Of a stretch of DNA of 26,990 nt, positions 1 through 12,400 are shown in pieces. The position numbers and the translations under genes are program-made. Positions within the stretch are counted from its first letter, which is position 1; each line of letters opens with the position of its first letter. The notes under the pieces are model-generated. The model saw only the letters and a list, made by a program, of their open reading frames with translations, was not told the DNA's origin and did no database searches. This DNA comes from Saccoglossus kowalevskii (taxonomy: Eukaryota > Hemichordata > Enteropneusta > Harrimaniidae), in NCBI RefSeq assembly GCF_000003605.2, contig NW_003123424.1, forward strand, positions 88,245-115,234. The letters run 5' to 3'.

Positions 1-597
1 TTTCGTCAGCGGTGTTTTGACATAGATCTCCAAAAATGGTGTGGTGTTGTAGATTATCTTCATATAAACTATATAAACGTAACCTGGAACTAGAATCGTA
101 TCTTGTAATTGAAATGAAAACAGCTTTTCGACTTGCTATGTTAAAATTCAGAACATCATCACATAGTCTAATGATTGAAAAAGGACGCCACCTAAACATA
201 CTGAGACCAAACAGGATCTGTCCACTTTTGTCGTAGTGGGGTTGAAGATGAGTTTCATTTTTTACTTCTCTGTCCCGCCTACGACGAGCTGAGGCAGCGC
301 TATATTCCAAACATATACACTAAGCAGCCCCGCCTACAACACCAGTTCATTAACCTAATGACCAACAAAAATCCACAAACTGTTAGATATTGTGCTAAAT
401 ATTTATTTTATTCTTTTCTTAATAGAGAAACGTTGTTAGAGGAAGCAATTCTTAATGATATCTAACTATTGTATTTAATCTTTGTTTAATCTTTACCATG
501 TGTAACCTGTGACCACATATACTAGTGATGTATCTTTGAGTGTACTTAGGGCCAGCGGCCTTTGGTACTTTGGAAATAAACATTATTATTATTATTA
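1..597 (+). mobile_element. 3' end of a CR1/L2-like non-LTR retrotransposon (LINE)
   Basis: The stretch holds the last part of a LINE reading frame, a short 3' UTR (466-580) and a terminal run of about five ATT units at 583-597, preceded by GGAAATAAAC. That 3' microsatellite tail and the absence of a terminal repeat are typical of CR1/L2-type LINEs. The reverse transcriptase itself would lie left of the window. The element is 5' truncated here only because the window begins. Clade assignment is from the general look of the C-terminal protein and is uncertain. Confidence 0.7.
36..465 (+). pseudogene. Frameshifted C-terminal fragment of a LINE reverse-transcriptase polyprotein
   Basis: The frame with codons at 36 and onward gives a basic, Phe/Arg-rich segment (KTAFRLAMLKFRTSSH) and then RICPL up to about 227. 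From about 226 the frame with codons at 241 continues as CRSGVEDEFHFLLLCPAYDE and ends at the TAA at 463-465. The join reads as C-P-x-C then VEDE.HF...CP, a cysteine-containing C-terminal domain that follows the reverse transcriptase in many animal LINEs. One extra base in the T-run near 225-229 separates the two frames, so the copy is not functional. An in-frame stop also precedes position 36. This is a dead element, not a host gene. Confidence 0.7.
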
Positions 598-1078
598 CAA
601 TCTATGTATAAAGTTTATCTATTTATCAATTATTATGCAAATTAATAAGAGTAGATTTCAAACCAAGACTGAGCAGGTCTGTGAATTGTCCGAGAGCATC
701 CATTTACAAGTTTACATCATTGACAAGTGAAGACTAATTAATATGCAAATTATCTCAGAATATCAAGTTCACAGACAGAATGACAGGGTAAAATATCAGT
801 AATGAAGGTCATGTTATCCAATCATTGAATTAATTTTTAATTAATTTTTTTAACCACTTAAGACCACTTCACCCAATTTTAGGGTGCACTCCTAAATCAG
901 ATTTCAGGATTGTGTTGGATAAAATTTATCATGAATCATTCAAACCCCAAAGTGCTTAGGATGTCGGGGTCAGCGAAAGCTTTTTTGCAGAACATATAAA
1001 GTGGAAATGCAAATTTGAAGGCCAAGACTTGAAAAAGTGTATGTAATTATTGTTTGATTTGTGTCTGTGTTTTTCAAC
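598..1078. other. Intergenic, no gene seen
   Basis: AT-rich sequence between the LINE tail and the minisatellite. No frame with family resemblance was seen. ATGCAAAT octamers occur at about 634, 742 and 1006, but such words are common in AT-rich DNA and no function is claimed. Confidence 0.6.
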
Positions 1079-1509
1079 TGTGAATAGTTTGTAGATTCAC
1101 CTTCTCACTCTCACACTCACATGTGAATAGTTTGTAGATTCATCTTCTCACTCTCACACTCACATGTGAATAATTTGTAGATTCATCTTCTCACTCTCAC
1201 ACGTGAATAGTTTGTAGATTCATCTTCTCACTCTCACACTCACATGTGAATAGTTTGTAGATTCACCTTCTCACTCTCACACTCACATGTGAATAGTTTG
1301 TAGATTCACCTTCTCACTCTCACACTCACATGTGAATAGTTTGTAGATTCATCTTCTCACTCTCACACTCACATGTGAATAGTTTGTAGATTCATCTTCT
1401 CACTCTCACACTCACATGTGAATAGTTTGTAGATTCATCTTCTCACTCTCACACTCACATGTGAATAGTTTGTAGATTCATCTTCTCACTCTCACACTCA
1501 CATGTGAAT
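1079..1509. repeat. 43-bp minisatellite, 10 copies
   Basis: Units start at 1079, 1122, 1165, 1202, 1245, 1288, 1331, 1374, 1417 and 1460, and a partial unit starts at 1503. All are 43 bp except the unit at 1165, which is 37 bp because it lacks six bases near its end. Each begins TGTGAATAGTTTGTAGATTC and ends in a pyrimidine-rich CTCACTCTCACACTCACA. Copies differ almost only by C/T in TTCACC versus TTCATC. Each junction makes the palindrome CACATGTG. The near-identity points to recent expansion. Confidence 0.97.
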
Positions 1510-2470
1510 ATATAAACTACTACGAGACAGCCTTCATTAGGTGTATCTTTCAAAATATTTTTTAGTTCACTAAAATAGAAATGCCTGTTTTTACAAAAGA
1601 CAAAAAGAAAATATATGCTAGAGAAACATATTAAACAACACTGTCACTATGGCAACTAAGCTTTCAGTGAGGTATCAGTGTTGAGGATGCTCTTTAATAA
1701 TTCCCTTTTTACTAAGAGAGAGCGATCTTTCAGAAATTGTCACTGGACTGAAAATAACAATCTAAAAACATAAATCCTACAAAGCATATTAAACTTAGTT
1801 TTAAAACATAATGAGCTTAATATAGCTAACAACAACAAATTATGGAATAAGCAGGTCAAAAATTTAATGTTGAACTTTAACCCTGAGCCATTACTGCTGT
1901 TTTAGTGAAGGTGAGTGTGAATTATTCATGGTAGAACAAATGCGGTTAAATTGAAGTATAGCAAAGTAAGTGACTGCGGAAGTAACATATCCCGATATTA
2001 TATCGGCATGGTCATGATAATGACGTACTACTGACTCAGTTCTATGCCATATGGCAACGTTTTCTTCATTAATCTACATAATACACATATATATTGCATT
2101 TACCCATTTCCAAAAAAACAATTGTTAATTACACTGTCCTTATTTACATTTATGGTCCCTGGAATCTGCATTCAGATACATTGGCTACATCATAGTATTA
2201 CACATTATAATATGGTATTAACATATTTCATAACATAATATAATATTTAACTAATCATATTGCAACCACTTCACGGGTCGATATATTTCAGTGCCTGTCT
2301 CTTTAAATGCATAACTCTCTTGTACAAGTCATATTGGGAGAGTACATTCTAATGTTTCACATCAGCAACTAGCCGGTATTCTCAACTGGCAGATTGTTAA
2401 CCATTTTGTGCCAATTTGTCTTTTATCACAAGTTCAATAAATACAAAAGACTATAGGAAAGCATTTTTTT
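1510..2470. other. Intergenic, no gene seen
   Basis: AT-rich, with short open frames that resemble no family. Two small perfect palindromes occur close together: CCGATAT-T-ATATCGG at 1992-2006 and TGCCATATGGCA at 2045-2056. No poly(A) signal for the minus-strand gene could be assigned with confidence in this stretch. Confidence 0.5.
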
Positions 2471-2645
2471 TGTACCCCACTCCACCCCTAATCCTAACTC
2501 TAATCCTCACCCCCCCCCCCAATTCAATTTTATATGCCCCTCTAGATAAATATAGGTGTCCTTCGAAAGGGAATATACAATTAAATTGGGAAGTGCTGGA
2601 CAGTAGAGGTAGGGTTAGTGTCAGGATTTGGGGTGGCGGAAACAA
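2471..2645. repeat. Long imperfect inverted repeat (hairpin or MITE-like)
   Basis: The left arm at about 2471-2540 is C-rich (CCACCCCTAATCCTAAC) and the right arm at about 2568-2645 is its G-rich complement (GTCAGGATTTGGGGTGG). The inner part, 2517-2539 against 2569-2591, pairs at about 19 of 23 positions, and the outer part pairs at a similar level. The loop is about 30 nt. A poly-C run of about 12 sits in the left arm. It lies about 640 bp downstream of the transporter stop codon, so it could fall in a long 3' UTR. No target-site duplication was identified. Confidence 0.75.
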
Positions 2646-3288
2646 AAGTATCTCTTTCAGGACAGTATTTATGCTATTAAAAGTGACAATCAGACTCTCA
2701 AAGATCTAGCTGTAATAATAAACTAGAAACAATGACATTTTGACTTTCATAAATATTTTCTATTTCAATCAACTTCTCTATGAATGTTAAAACATATTTC
2801 AACTTTTAAGTTAAATCACAACAAGCAGAAATCTTACTTATAAAGCATGTTTAAATTGATATCTCTGAGTGCAGCTGTGAAACACAGTGATAGTACCATT
2901 CCCTATATCAAATACTGATGCATATAAATAATGTATTTGAATACTTAAGTTTAACATTTTCATCAGCACGTTAGCGTTTCAGTAACAGACTTTTCAACAA
3001 TACAGCAATACATTCCACATTAGAATATTGTAAATAATAAATATATATAGTATATTTAGCAGTATGTCTGTAAATCCATGCCCCTCCCCCTTTTATATAA
3101 CCCCCTCCCCATGTAAATGCATTTTGCTCCATTATCAGCTAATTATCCTTTTTGCTCGCCGTGTTCACAGATTGTTCTTTACTTCCTTACTTGACCCTCT
3201 GTCTGTTACCCAGCATGCATCAGAGACTGTTCAGCTATCAAGTCAACTGTTCTTATCAGCTCTAAACAGTTAGATTTGTTTTTGTCTT
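2646..3288 (-). other. 3' flank and probable 3' UTR of the transporter gene
   Basis: This stretch lies directly downstream of the transporter stop codon on the minus strand. No canonical AATAAA was found on that strand. A TATAAA variant (TTTATA on the plus strand) occurs near 3092 and is a weak candidate cleavage signal. The true 3' end is not determined from sequence alone. Confidence 0.35.
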
Positions 3289-3486
3289 TTATATGGCAAC
3301 TGGTTGGTTTTTCTCGGTCAGCAGCGCCACTCTGCTCGGTCGACTAGTAAGAAAAAGTGGTTCTGAGTCAACTGTATGAAGAGCACGCTTTGCTTTCAAT
3401 TCTTTTTCCACTTTTTTACTGTACCAGTATAGGTAGATTGGTAAACCAAAGCTGATAAATGACACTCCCAACATCACAATGTTCAC
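3289..3486 (-). CDS. Transporter coding exon 11 (last helix, C-terminal tail, stop)
   Basis: 198 nt including the TAA at 3291-3289, residues 555-619. The acceptor is CACTTTCAG|GTGAAC. It encodes the final helix [20 protein letters not shown], then a basic [14 protein letters not shown], and a tail of about 40 residues with no recognised motif. SLC43A1 ends in a similar FLLPSYLFYYRARL followed by a short cytosolic tail. Confidence 0.92.
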   Translation of the reverse strand: MNIVMLGVSFISFGLPIYLYWYSKKVEKELKAKRALHTVDSEPLFLTSRPSRVALLTEKNQPVAI

Positions 3487-6400
3487 CTGAAAGTGTAACA
3501 GATAAATTGATTGAAAGAAAATAATAAAAAGCAACCTGGCAAAATAAGCCCACTGCTTCAGCAGAGCACAGTTTTGCAATACTAAGTGCATGCATAGTTA
3601 CTGTACTGTAAATGGTGTGTGCTAATGATGTCAAGTTTTTAATGGTTTCAACAGAAATTTTCATTTTATATTCTTCACTAATTCTCAGGAACCTTTCAAT
3701 CCAACTTAAGTATTGCTTGATGTTTTTACGCAAATACACAAATAACCACGGCTTTATTTACAATTCTATCAACTGTCTTAACATGATAAACTAGTGGATA
3801 CATCAACCCTGGTTACAGTATATGAATTTAAATTCCTCTAACAAAAATATTTGTTAACAAGCAGCCTCTCGACTGAGATAGCTCTGCTGTTAGCAATGCA
3901 CATTTCAATTAAAGAACTGAAGATATCATCACAAAATGAACAAATCTGAGAGGGGTCCACTTGCAGTACCTGTATGTATAATATCAAATCAATCAGACTT
4001 GCAGTGTTTAACAAGAAGTCGAAAATATCACTTTTTACCAAAAATGAAAAAATTATTTACCAAAATTAGAGATTGAAAGATATCATCTAGAAATGAACAA
4101 ATCTTAGAGAGGTTTGCCAAGGTACATATAGTATCAAAGTATTAAGAATTGTAGTTTTCAAGAAGAAGTTGAATAAGTAACGTTGACACGGATGATGGAC
4201 GACGACGGACAATCACTCATATGATAAGCTCCGCTTGACAAAGTTGACAGTGGAGCTAAAAATTTGGTAAGAATGCTGAAACTGTGTAGTATACTGCCCT
4301 CAAGTGGTAGTCCTATGACATATACATATAATAGTATTATAGAAAAATAACTTACATAAAATGGATCTTGGTTGAGTGGCCCTTCTATTGCTACGAAAAC
4401 TGGGTATTGTAAAAGTGCAAACATAGCAGAAATCAATGACTGCAAACCAATCAGACCTCCTTGTTGATTAGCTGGGTACCTGGAACAAACCAAAAATATG
4501 AGAAAATCAAACTCCGCTCAAAGACAATTAATTTCTCTATTTAATTTTAATTTTTTCAAAATTGATATCAATAACTACAAGAAATGTTTCTTACAATGTG
4601 TTGTGTAATATGTACTTACTGCAGGGCATATAATGAACAGACGGCTGAATGGATGAAACCTCTAATAATTGTATGCAGCACAAATGTAAAAATCTGAAAG
4701 AAAACATAGAAATTTTAATAATTTCTCTTCGATGCATGGGCTATACCAAGCCAAAGCCTTTTTTCTGTGTCTCATTGGTTATACCATTATGTTCACAGGG
4801 GAGATTCTACATTCACTGAATGGCAAATAACAGCCAAAACTTTTTTACTGCATCTCATGGGCTATACCATTATATAGACTGGGGTGGGTAGGTGCATGCT
4901 TACCTGAAGTTCTAATATTGGAATAAGCACCAGGATTCCAAAGAAGACACAGGCAGTATTAGTAATGGTAAATGCAACAACACCATTGCGTAGTTTTTGT
5001 ATCTTCACATCGGTGCGTTTCTTCTTTCCAATGCTATCAGTGGAGCTGCCAGAACTTTTAGACTTCAGTGATTTTGAAGACCGTGCAGTTTTATCAGAAT
5101 CTTCAGATCGTTCTGACAATGAGATGTTTTCCGAGTTGGCATCTTCTTCGGCTGGTTTAGCTTCTTCAACGTCTTCAGTTTGTGGTTTTGCCTTTGTTTT
5201 CCAGTCCATAATGAGCCCAATTAGTGGGCAAGTACAGAGACACAACAGTTGAAGAAAACCAAAGATGGCCGCATATAGTTCAACTGTGAATTGAAAATAA
5301 CATCAATCACTTTACTTGACAAAGACATTTTTTCTGAACACAATCTTCGACCAACCAATAATTTCCCACCATTCACTTAATTTATTTCTTTTAAGGCAAC
5401 AAATAGCTTATGCTTCTCATCACACACTTTTGTTTGATGGTTTAATAATATACTAAAATTTTGGTCACTAAGCCAAATTTGCTTACTTAAGTGCAGAGGG
5501 TTTGCCCAACTGATTATGTAAATATTTGGGAATTGTGTTGATGTGAATGTTCGGCAGACCTACCACTATTTGGATCATCATCAGTCATTCCCTCCACCAT
5601 TTGACTGAAAGAGCCGATAAAAAAGAGAAGACGTAGCTGAGTGATACACATAACAACTAAGCTCCATAGGAATATAGGACTAAAGATGGACTGGCAGAAG
5701 GTTGGGTCAGAGCCTCGCTTCATTTTTAGTTCAAGGTTCATTCTGTAAATAAAAAAAAACATAACATGATGTTATCTTCTTGTCAGATTCTCACTCTAGA
5801 CAATTACAAATCCAAGGGGTCTGGTATTTTGAAGAAAAAAAGAATCTGCATCAAATTTGAGAAAACAAAATCTTCAGAGAAACTTGCAAACTAAAATTTA
5901 GTTCAACATCACCCTGAAAAATAAGTCTAGCTCAAAATGAAGGGAACAAGAATTTGCATAATGTTTCTGCCATCTCCAATAATTTTTCTAATGGTCAAAG
6001 ACAAATGAATATCTTGATTTTTGATGTTGATTTCTGAACAAAGTTTTTTTCCTGTTTTTTATTACTATCCAAGCAAGTACAAGTGGCATGATGATAACTT
6101 ACTTTGATCCATACATGTCTCCTTGCTTAAGTACCTCGCCTGTACTTAACCTACGACCAACGTTAGAGACTCGTCGGTAGAAATGCTGACCAGAGACTTT
6201 ATTGTCCAGCTTTAAGATGTTCCAATGAATTCTGAAAGAGAATGATTCATTGATTATAAGAGATTTGATCGTCAACACTATAACCTAACACTCAATTATA
6301 CAGATTATCCAAGAAAATTATTTTTTGAATAATGTATTTTGATATGGATTGAAATTTAACTTATGGCTGCATAGTAGATTCTTGTATACCCAAGAATCAA

Positions 6401-9400
6401 TTGCCTTGGTCTCCTCAAATGCTCACTTTATTAATACACTTCAAATCATATCATAATCATACAATCATATTTTTACAATGACTGTTTCAATTAACCAATC
6501 AAATCATGCCAATGAAAATGTGTTGATTGTAGAAATCTGGGAGACATCAGAAAGCTTGTGGGCTAGGACTCTTACCCAAAACTTTCATCATCAGGATCAG
6601 GAATAGCTTCACTGGGTACATTTAAGAAACAGTTCAACCAAACAATACAGCATCCTATTGCAAGCCCAACGAACATATTCTGCCTGGAGACACCCAGATC
6701 ATAAAGAGCCTGAAAAATGAGAAAAAATAAATTAAACTTCTTGTCATGAAAAATTAAATAATAAAAATAAAAATTATAAACTTTGTTTATTTGGTTTTAT
6801 GCTGACTAAATAATAACCATACTCGACAACATAAACAAATTGTCACCAGTGAGGGCAGTCTTCACTGACATTTTGTGAAGAAATACAATGTGTTAACAAA
6901 GCATTTGTTATAGGGAACTGGCTACATTTCTCCCTGTAATACTTTCAATATACATACCTTCAAGATAGGGAAGAGAATGGCAGATGATGCATATGAGCCA
7001 ATACATAGACTGATGACAGTTGATCTCTTGTGTCCAAATAAATTGGAAACCTAAGAATACGGAATCAAGTAGTGTGTTAGCGCATGACAAGTGGTAACAG
7101 TACAACATAGCTAAAATCATAACTACTTCTGAAGATATTGTTATCATGTGAAATGTTTTGAAACCGTTTATCCTTCAAGACTTTGTTACTTGGGTAAATG
7201 TGTTCAAACTGACAGAGACGCTGTAAATCTAATTTGGAATGTTTGCCAGGGATATATTGTTAACACAGCTTCATAGACAATGGAAGATTATTTCCATTTC
7301 ATACAAAGTTAAACGATATATACAAAATGTTACACCAACAATTTGGCTGAAAAAATTGAGGTGTTCTATCTTACAGTGCATATATTGAGTAAACATTAGT
7401 TTCAGCATTCACATTTTCACTGAGCCAATCACAAGACAGAAGACATGCCACCATTTTGGTGATTAGAAACCGTCAATTGTGTCATCTTATCAAATTTAGC
7501 AAAAAACATTTGTCAATTAATTTTTCAGTATTTTTACTATTATTCCTAATTTTAATGTTGGTCTTGACAGGTTTTCTTCAAAATAATGTGTATAATAATG
7601 AAAAAAATACCATTTGCTTGAGAAAGTTATATTTATCACAATAATCTGCTCTGTATTGTATTGTTTTGCAGATATTGATAAAGTCACAAGAAGAAATACC
7701 AAGGTTACATAGCAACCAAACAAGCATGACATGATGGAGAAGTATGAAGAAGCACTTTAAAGGAATATAGTCTTTTCTTGGTTGAGTTAGACAGCAATCA
7801 ATTTGTGCTGAATATGCAATGTAGTCATCATTATCACATTGAACTGTTGGTATTTACTAGCTTGTCTATAAATGCACTCAACTAGGTGAACATTGGTGAG
7901 CCTCAAACACACAGATAATGTAGAGTGTCCCTTTAATATGCATTTATTTTCCATCTCATTGTTTTAATAAGAAAATTTAAAAAGATGATCAGCATTATTA
8001 TACCTGTAACGATGTAAATACTAAAGTTATGCCACCAATGCCATTCAATGCCACAGCTGGAAATAGCAGCACCGATGTAGTGTCAGGATTTGCAAATGCT
8101 AATATCAAAGCTGATGCACAAAAAAAGAAACTGAAAATACAAAAAATATGAATATGCTTAATGTAACCAGTTGTAACCATGGGGATGTGAAATGAAAATG
8201 AGAAGGTTAATGAAGAGGAGAATTCAGGAATGGAACATGCGTTGTGCATTACAAACCACATATGGTTGTCAAGGTTACAGACACAAGATAAATGCAAATT
8301 TTGCAAGACGTTGTCAGGCAAGTTTATGGGAGTGCACTATATGCATGTGCATTATGTGAGTGCATTATGTGAGTGCATTAATGTGAGTGCATTATAAGTG
8401 CATGGGTGCATGCTGGAGACCCATACCTGGAAAGAGGTGAAAATTGTGCAAATGCCGCCAATACCGAGTAGTGAGACGGCTGGGAAAAGGAGCCAAGAGG
8501 TGGATGAACTGGAGAAAGCTAGGATAAGACATCCTGAGCCATACAACAGACTGCAAGTGGAAAAGACGATATAGACAGGTAAGAGTGCAAACAATTAACA
8601 TGCAGGACTGAATAAAAAAAAATCATGCCATTTAGTTCAATATCACGTTATTGCTATGATGACTTCTTTTGTTGATATTCTGCCTATATGCATCTGTACA
8701 CTGATACTGTAATATTGTTCTCATTTAGAAAAAAATTAAAGTTACCAACAATTTTGAAAACTGCACCTACCAGCCAATCATACGGAGAATTCTAGAACCA
8801 AACTTGTCCATGGCCATTCCTATAGGAAATGTCATTCCACTAAGAAGGAAGGAACCAACTGTGAAGGCCAGATTGAGTTGCGTTTCCTGCGCTGAACATG
8901 TTCCCATCTCATTCAAATTACTATTAAGGACTGTTTCATTGGATGTGGGATAAAGTCTGTAGGTCACATTGTCAAAGTCTGTTTCGTTGGGGTTGTATGT
9001 GAATTCCGACCAAGTACCATTCTGTGTGTTCAGTTCTGTTTGAGAAAACAAACAAATAAAAAAATGCAATATGACTTAAAGTACCAGTATTTGTCGTGCA
9101 TTTGGTTGTCTGCTGTATTATCATTAAGATAGGGGTCTTCAAAGTTTACAATGGTACAGATTGCTAGGTGGTCTCATTAGAGTTCACAGTATGATGTATT
9201 AGTTTAAACTGAATATTTAGTAATGACAAAGATACTCATCCAAGAATGTCACAAAGCCCCCCAAAAAATGATATTTGCTATAAATGTATATACATATAGA
9301 TAACTTTTTGAGCTGATTAAATCACTCCAATCATGAGAAAAAAAATCTTTATATATGTCAAGGTTTTTCTGTTTTAAAGAAATCAGATATCTACCAAGTT

Positions 9401-12400
9401 CACTGACACAAATATTCTTTTGCCTTTAATCTTGTTTTTGTTTAAAGTGAAATAAGATCCTGATATTTAAAATGATTGTGTACATCAGATGCAATCTCCC
9501 AGGCAGAGTTCTATTCCACGAATATATCTCTGCCACCACGCGATCTTATGCTTGTCGTTGATTTATCGATGCGTCACAGTGGCACTACTTTCAAAGACGC
9601 CCAACAAAACATTGCCACGCAAGTGTTCGATTTTCGAACCAAACGAAAGCGTACGCGTTGTTTGTAGATTCTGGCTGTTTTTAAAGTGAGAGTCTCATTT
9701 TTTTACTTTCCGTAACACAAACGGTGTGACAGTAGGACGATTTACTCGTTAATACCCCTACGTGCAATCGTTTCTTTATATTTCTTCGTCTGGCAATCGA
9801 CAAGGCGGTCACTTTGATGAACCGAGTAACACCTTAGTAACCGTTATTCCGCGATGAAATTATTTTCTTTTGTAAATTATATAACTAATTCACCGTTTTC
9901 AGTATGTTTACGAAAAAATCATTATCAGCAATCGATAACATATTTTAAAACTTGTTTACTAGGATGAAGAAATCAACACGAGAGCCCTCTAATAACAAAA
10001 ATACGCAAATGATACGCGTAGTAAAAGTCTTGTGGTGTTTCACCACAAAATGGCGGTGTGTGGTGGCAGAGATACTTTCGGTGATCTAACCGCAAGGAAC
10101 TCTGGGAAGGAGAATGCATCAGATGATGATGTATGTAAATCGATATGTATCTTAGTTCCAGTGAACACCTGTTGATAATAAACCACATTCATTGTACCGC
10201 CGTCCCATCCATGCTGATAACACTGCCTCACATTCCAAAGTTGTATGGACATACTACTCAAAGTAATCAATTGTATTATACAAGTTTGATAACATTGGCA
10301 AGACATATTATCTTAGGATTATAGTAATCTTATAAGGTATAGCTATATTTTATTAACGTTTCTCTGTAAATTTGTTGTTTCAAGTACAAAGTATGGGAAG
10401 TATAGTTTTTGGTTGCCATCAGCGTAAAACACATCCTCCATTGAACTTTTCCTCATTCATGTTATGTTTACATAAATCCTTTAATTATATGAATAAGGAA
10501 ACAAGTTGTTTTTAGTTTACCTTGTTACTTCATGCAAGAGTTTTTTTGACTTATTTTCAATTATTACAACTGTAACTTGTAAACCTACTAACACTGCAAT
10601 CTACTAAACACAGCTGTCAATGTCATTTGCTTATCTTGCTTATATATGAAGAATGTGGCGTGATCTCATGCATATGCAAATACAGTACCTGGTAGCGGCC
10701 GACATAATTCATACACTATTTTGCGTTTCTACTCATATTGCAGGTTTTATTAGCTACATTTTGTCTTCAACTTTTCAACCCATGATCAGCCTATATAATA
10801 AAGGCTCGGCGGTGACTCTTTTGATAAAGTAACAAGTGATAAGATAAGTTTATGATGGCTATTTTACAATGGACAGTGTGAACACAGGTCACAGTTCAGA
10901 AAACATACCAATGATATTTTACTATTTTTTTACTAATTTAATTCCCTGCAACTTTTGCAATTGTTTGATGTGCAATATTATTTTTTCAATGACCTTACTT
11001 TGTGTGCGTCTACCAACCACGAGTCATCAGATGTACTATTGCAACTCACTAGTTTTATCACCTTTATTTTAGCCTTGAGTGAAGTATGTACTACACTCAC
11101 ACAATGTCAAACAAAGGTCACACATATTACACCTTACAAAACATTTAATATTTTGTAACAACATTTCTGTGGATGACATTGGTATAACTGACATTTACAA
11201 GTAAAATCATTTTACCAAATCATATTTATTTATATATGTATTTTCTGTTTGAAATAATATGTGCTATTAAAACGTTGAAAAAATTGAAAAATTGCCTAAT
11301 AAGCAAAAATTGAAAGGGAACATCTGCTGCAGTACAAATCCTCTTAACAAATACCACTATGCTTATGTATTTTTCTATAATTTCTTTGTTAATATAAACC
11401 AAATAATTTTCCATTGCCTACAAGTTTCAATCATAATATTAAAAATTAAATTTGGAAAAATAACTTCATTTTGTAAAAAGTGACCAAGTTAACTTTGATT
11501 TTAACAAGGAACAGATAAATCTAAAAAAAAATGTTTGGGTTTATTTCACTGAATTTTGACATTTCAAGCAATATTTGTTCCAAAGAAACAAGATGACAAG
11601 ACTCAGACACCCACTAATAGCCCTGTAGACAAATTAGAATCCTGATTTTAATATGGTACCTATTAAAACATTACTGTGATCAGCAGACTGGTAACAAGCT
11701 GGACAAATAAGCTGTTGTCAATTCTTATGTGGTTTTATTAAATTTGTGAAATGTGCATTGAAATTCAGGGAGAAGTAAAATTGATATATTTTTAAAATTA
11801 TGAATTATTTATTTTAATGTAAGATTGTCTTCTAATCGGTGTGCAGGTAAAGTGTCAAAAGTTGAATCAATGGTAGTACATGACATATGTTATCAATGTA
11901 TGTTGCACGTAGCTTGGATGAAGGATGAGCAATGTCTACAAAACCACAGTGTAATCTCATAAGGTTGAGTGATGTCATACAGATTGATGAGGTCAATTAA
12001 CTGTGTCACCTGTGGTCACATAGTGGAAGACTCTGGAGTACACTATCTTCTTAAATAGTGCCAATGAAGAACGGTTGGGGCTTACAGTGGCAGTCTGGCA
12101 ATGGTTCCACCAAATATATATTTGTGTAGAAATATAATTTACACAATTACTCCCAAAAATTACATAATTACAATTATTTATTTTGTAATAATCACTGTCT
12201 CAGAAATATAATTTACACAATTACTCCCACAAATTACATAATTACAATTATTTATTTTGTAATAATCACTGTCTCAGAAATATAATTTACACAATTACTC
12301 CCACAAATTACATAATTACAATTATTTATTTTGTAATAATCACTGTCTCAAAGATGCCAATAATGTGCATGTAAACTACAATAGTATTTCTTCATCTCAG

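Noticed and set aside
2416..2709. Overlapping Pro/Leu-rich frames on both strands
   Set aside because: Both come from the C-rich and G-rich arms of the inverted repeat, which is why they resemble each other.
8352..8601. Readings of exon 3a extended past its splice sites, and the overlapping frame [13 protein letters not shown]
   Set aside because: The extensions run into the short tandem repeat and intron, and the second frame is a shadow of exon 3a.
10869..11158. Two overlapping open frames of 67 codons on the plus strand
   Set aside because: Low-complexity hydrophobic readings of AT-rich intron DNA with no splice or family support.
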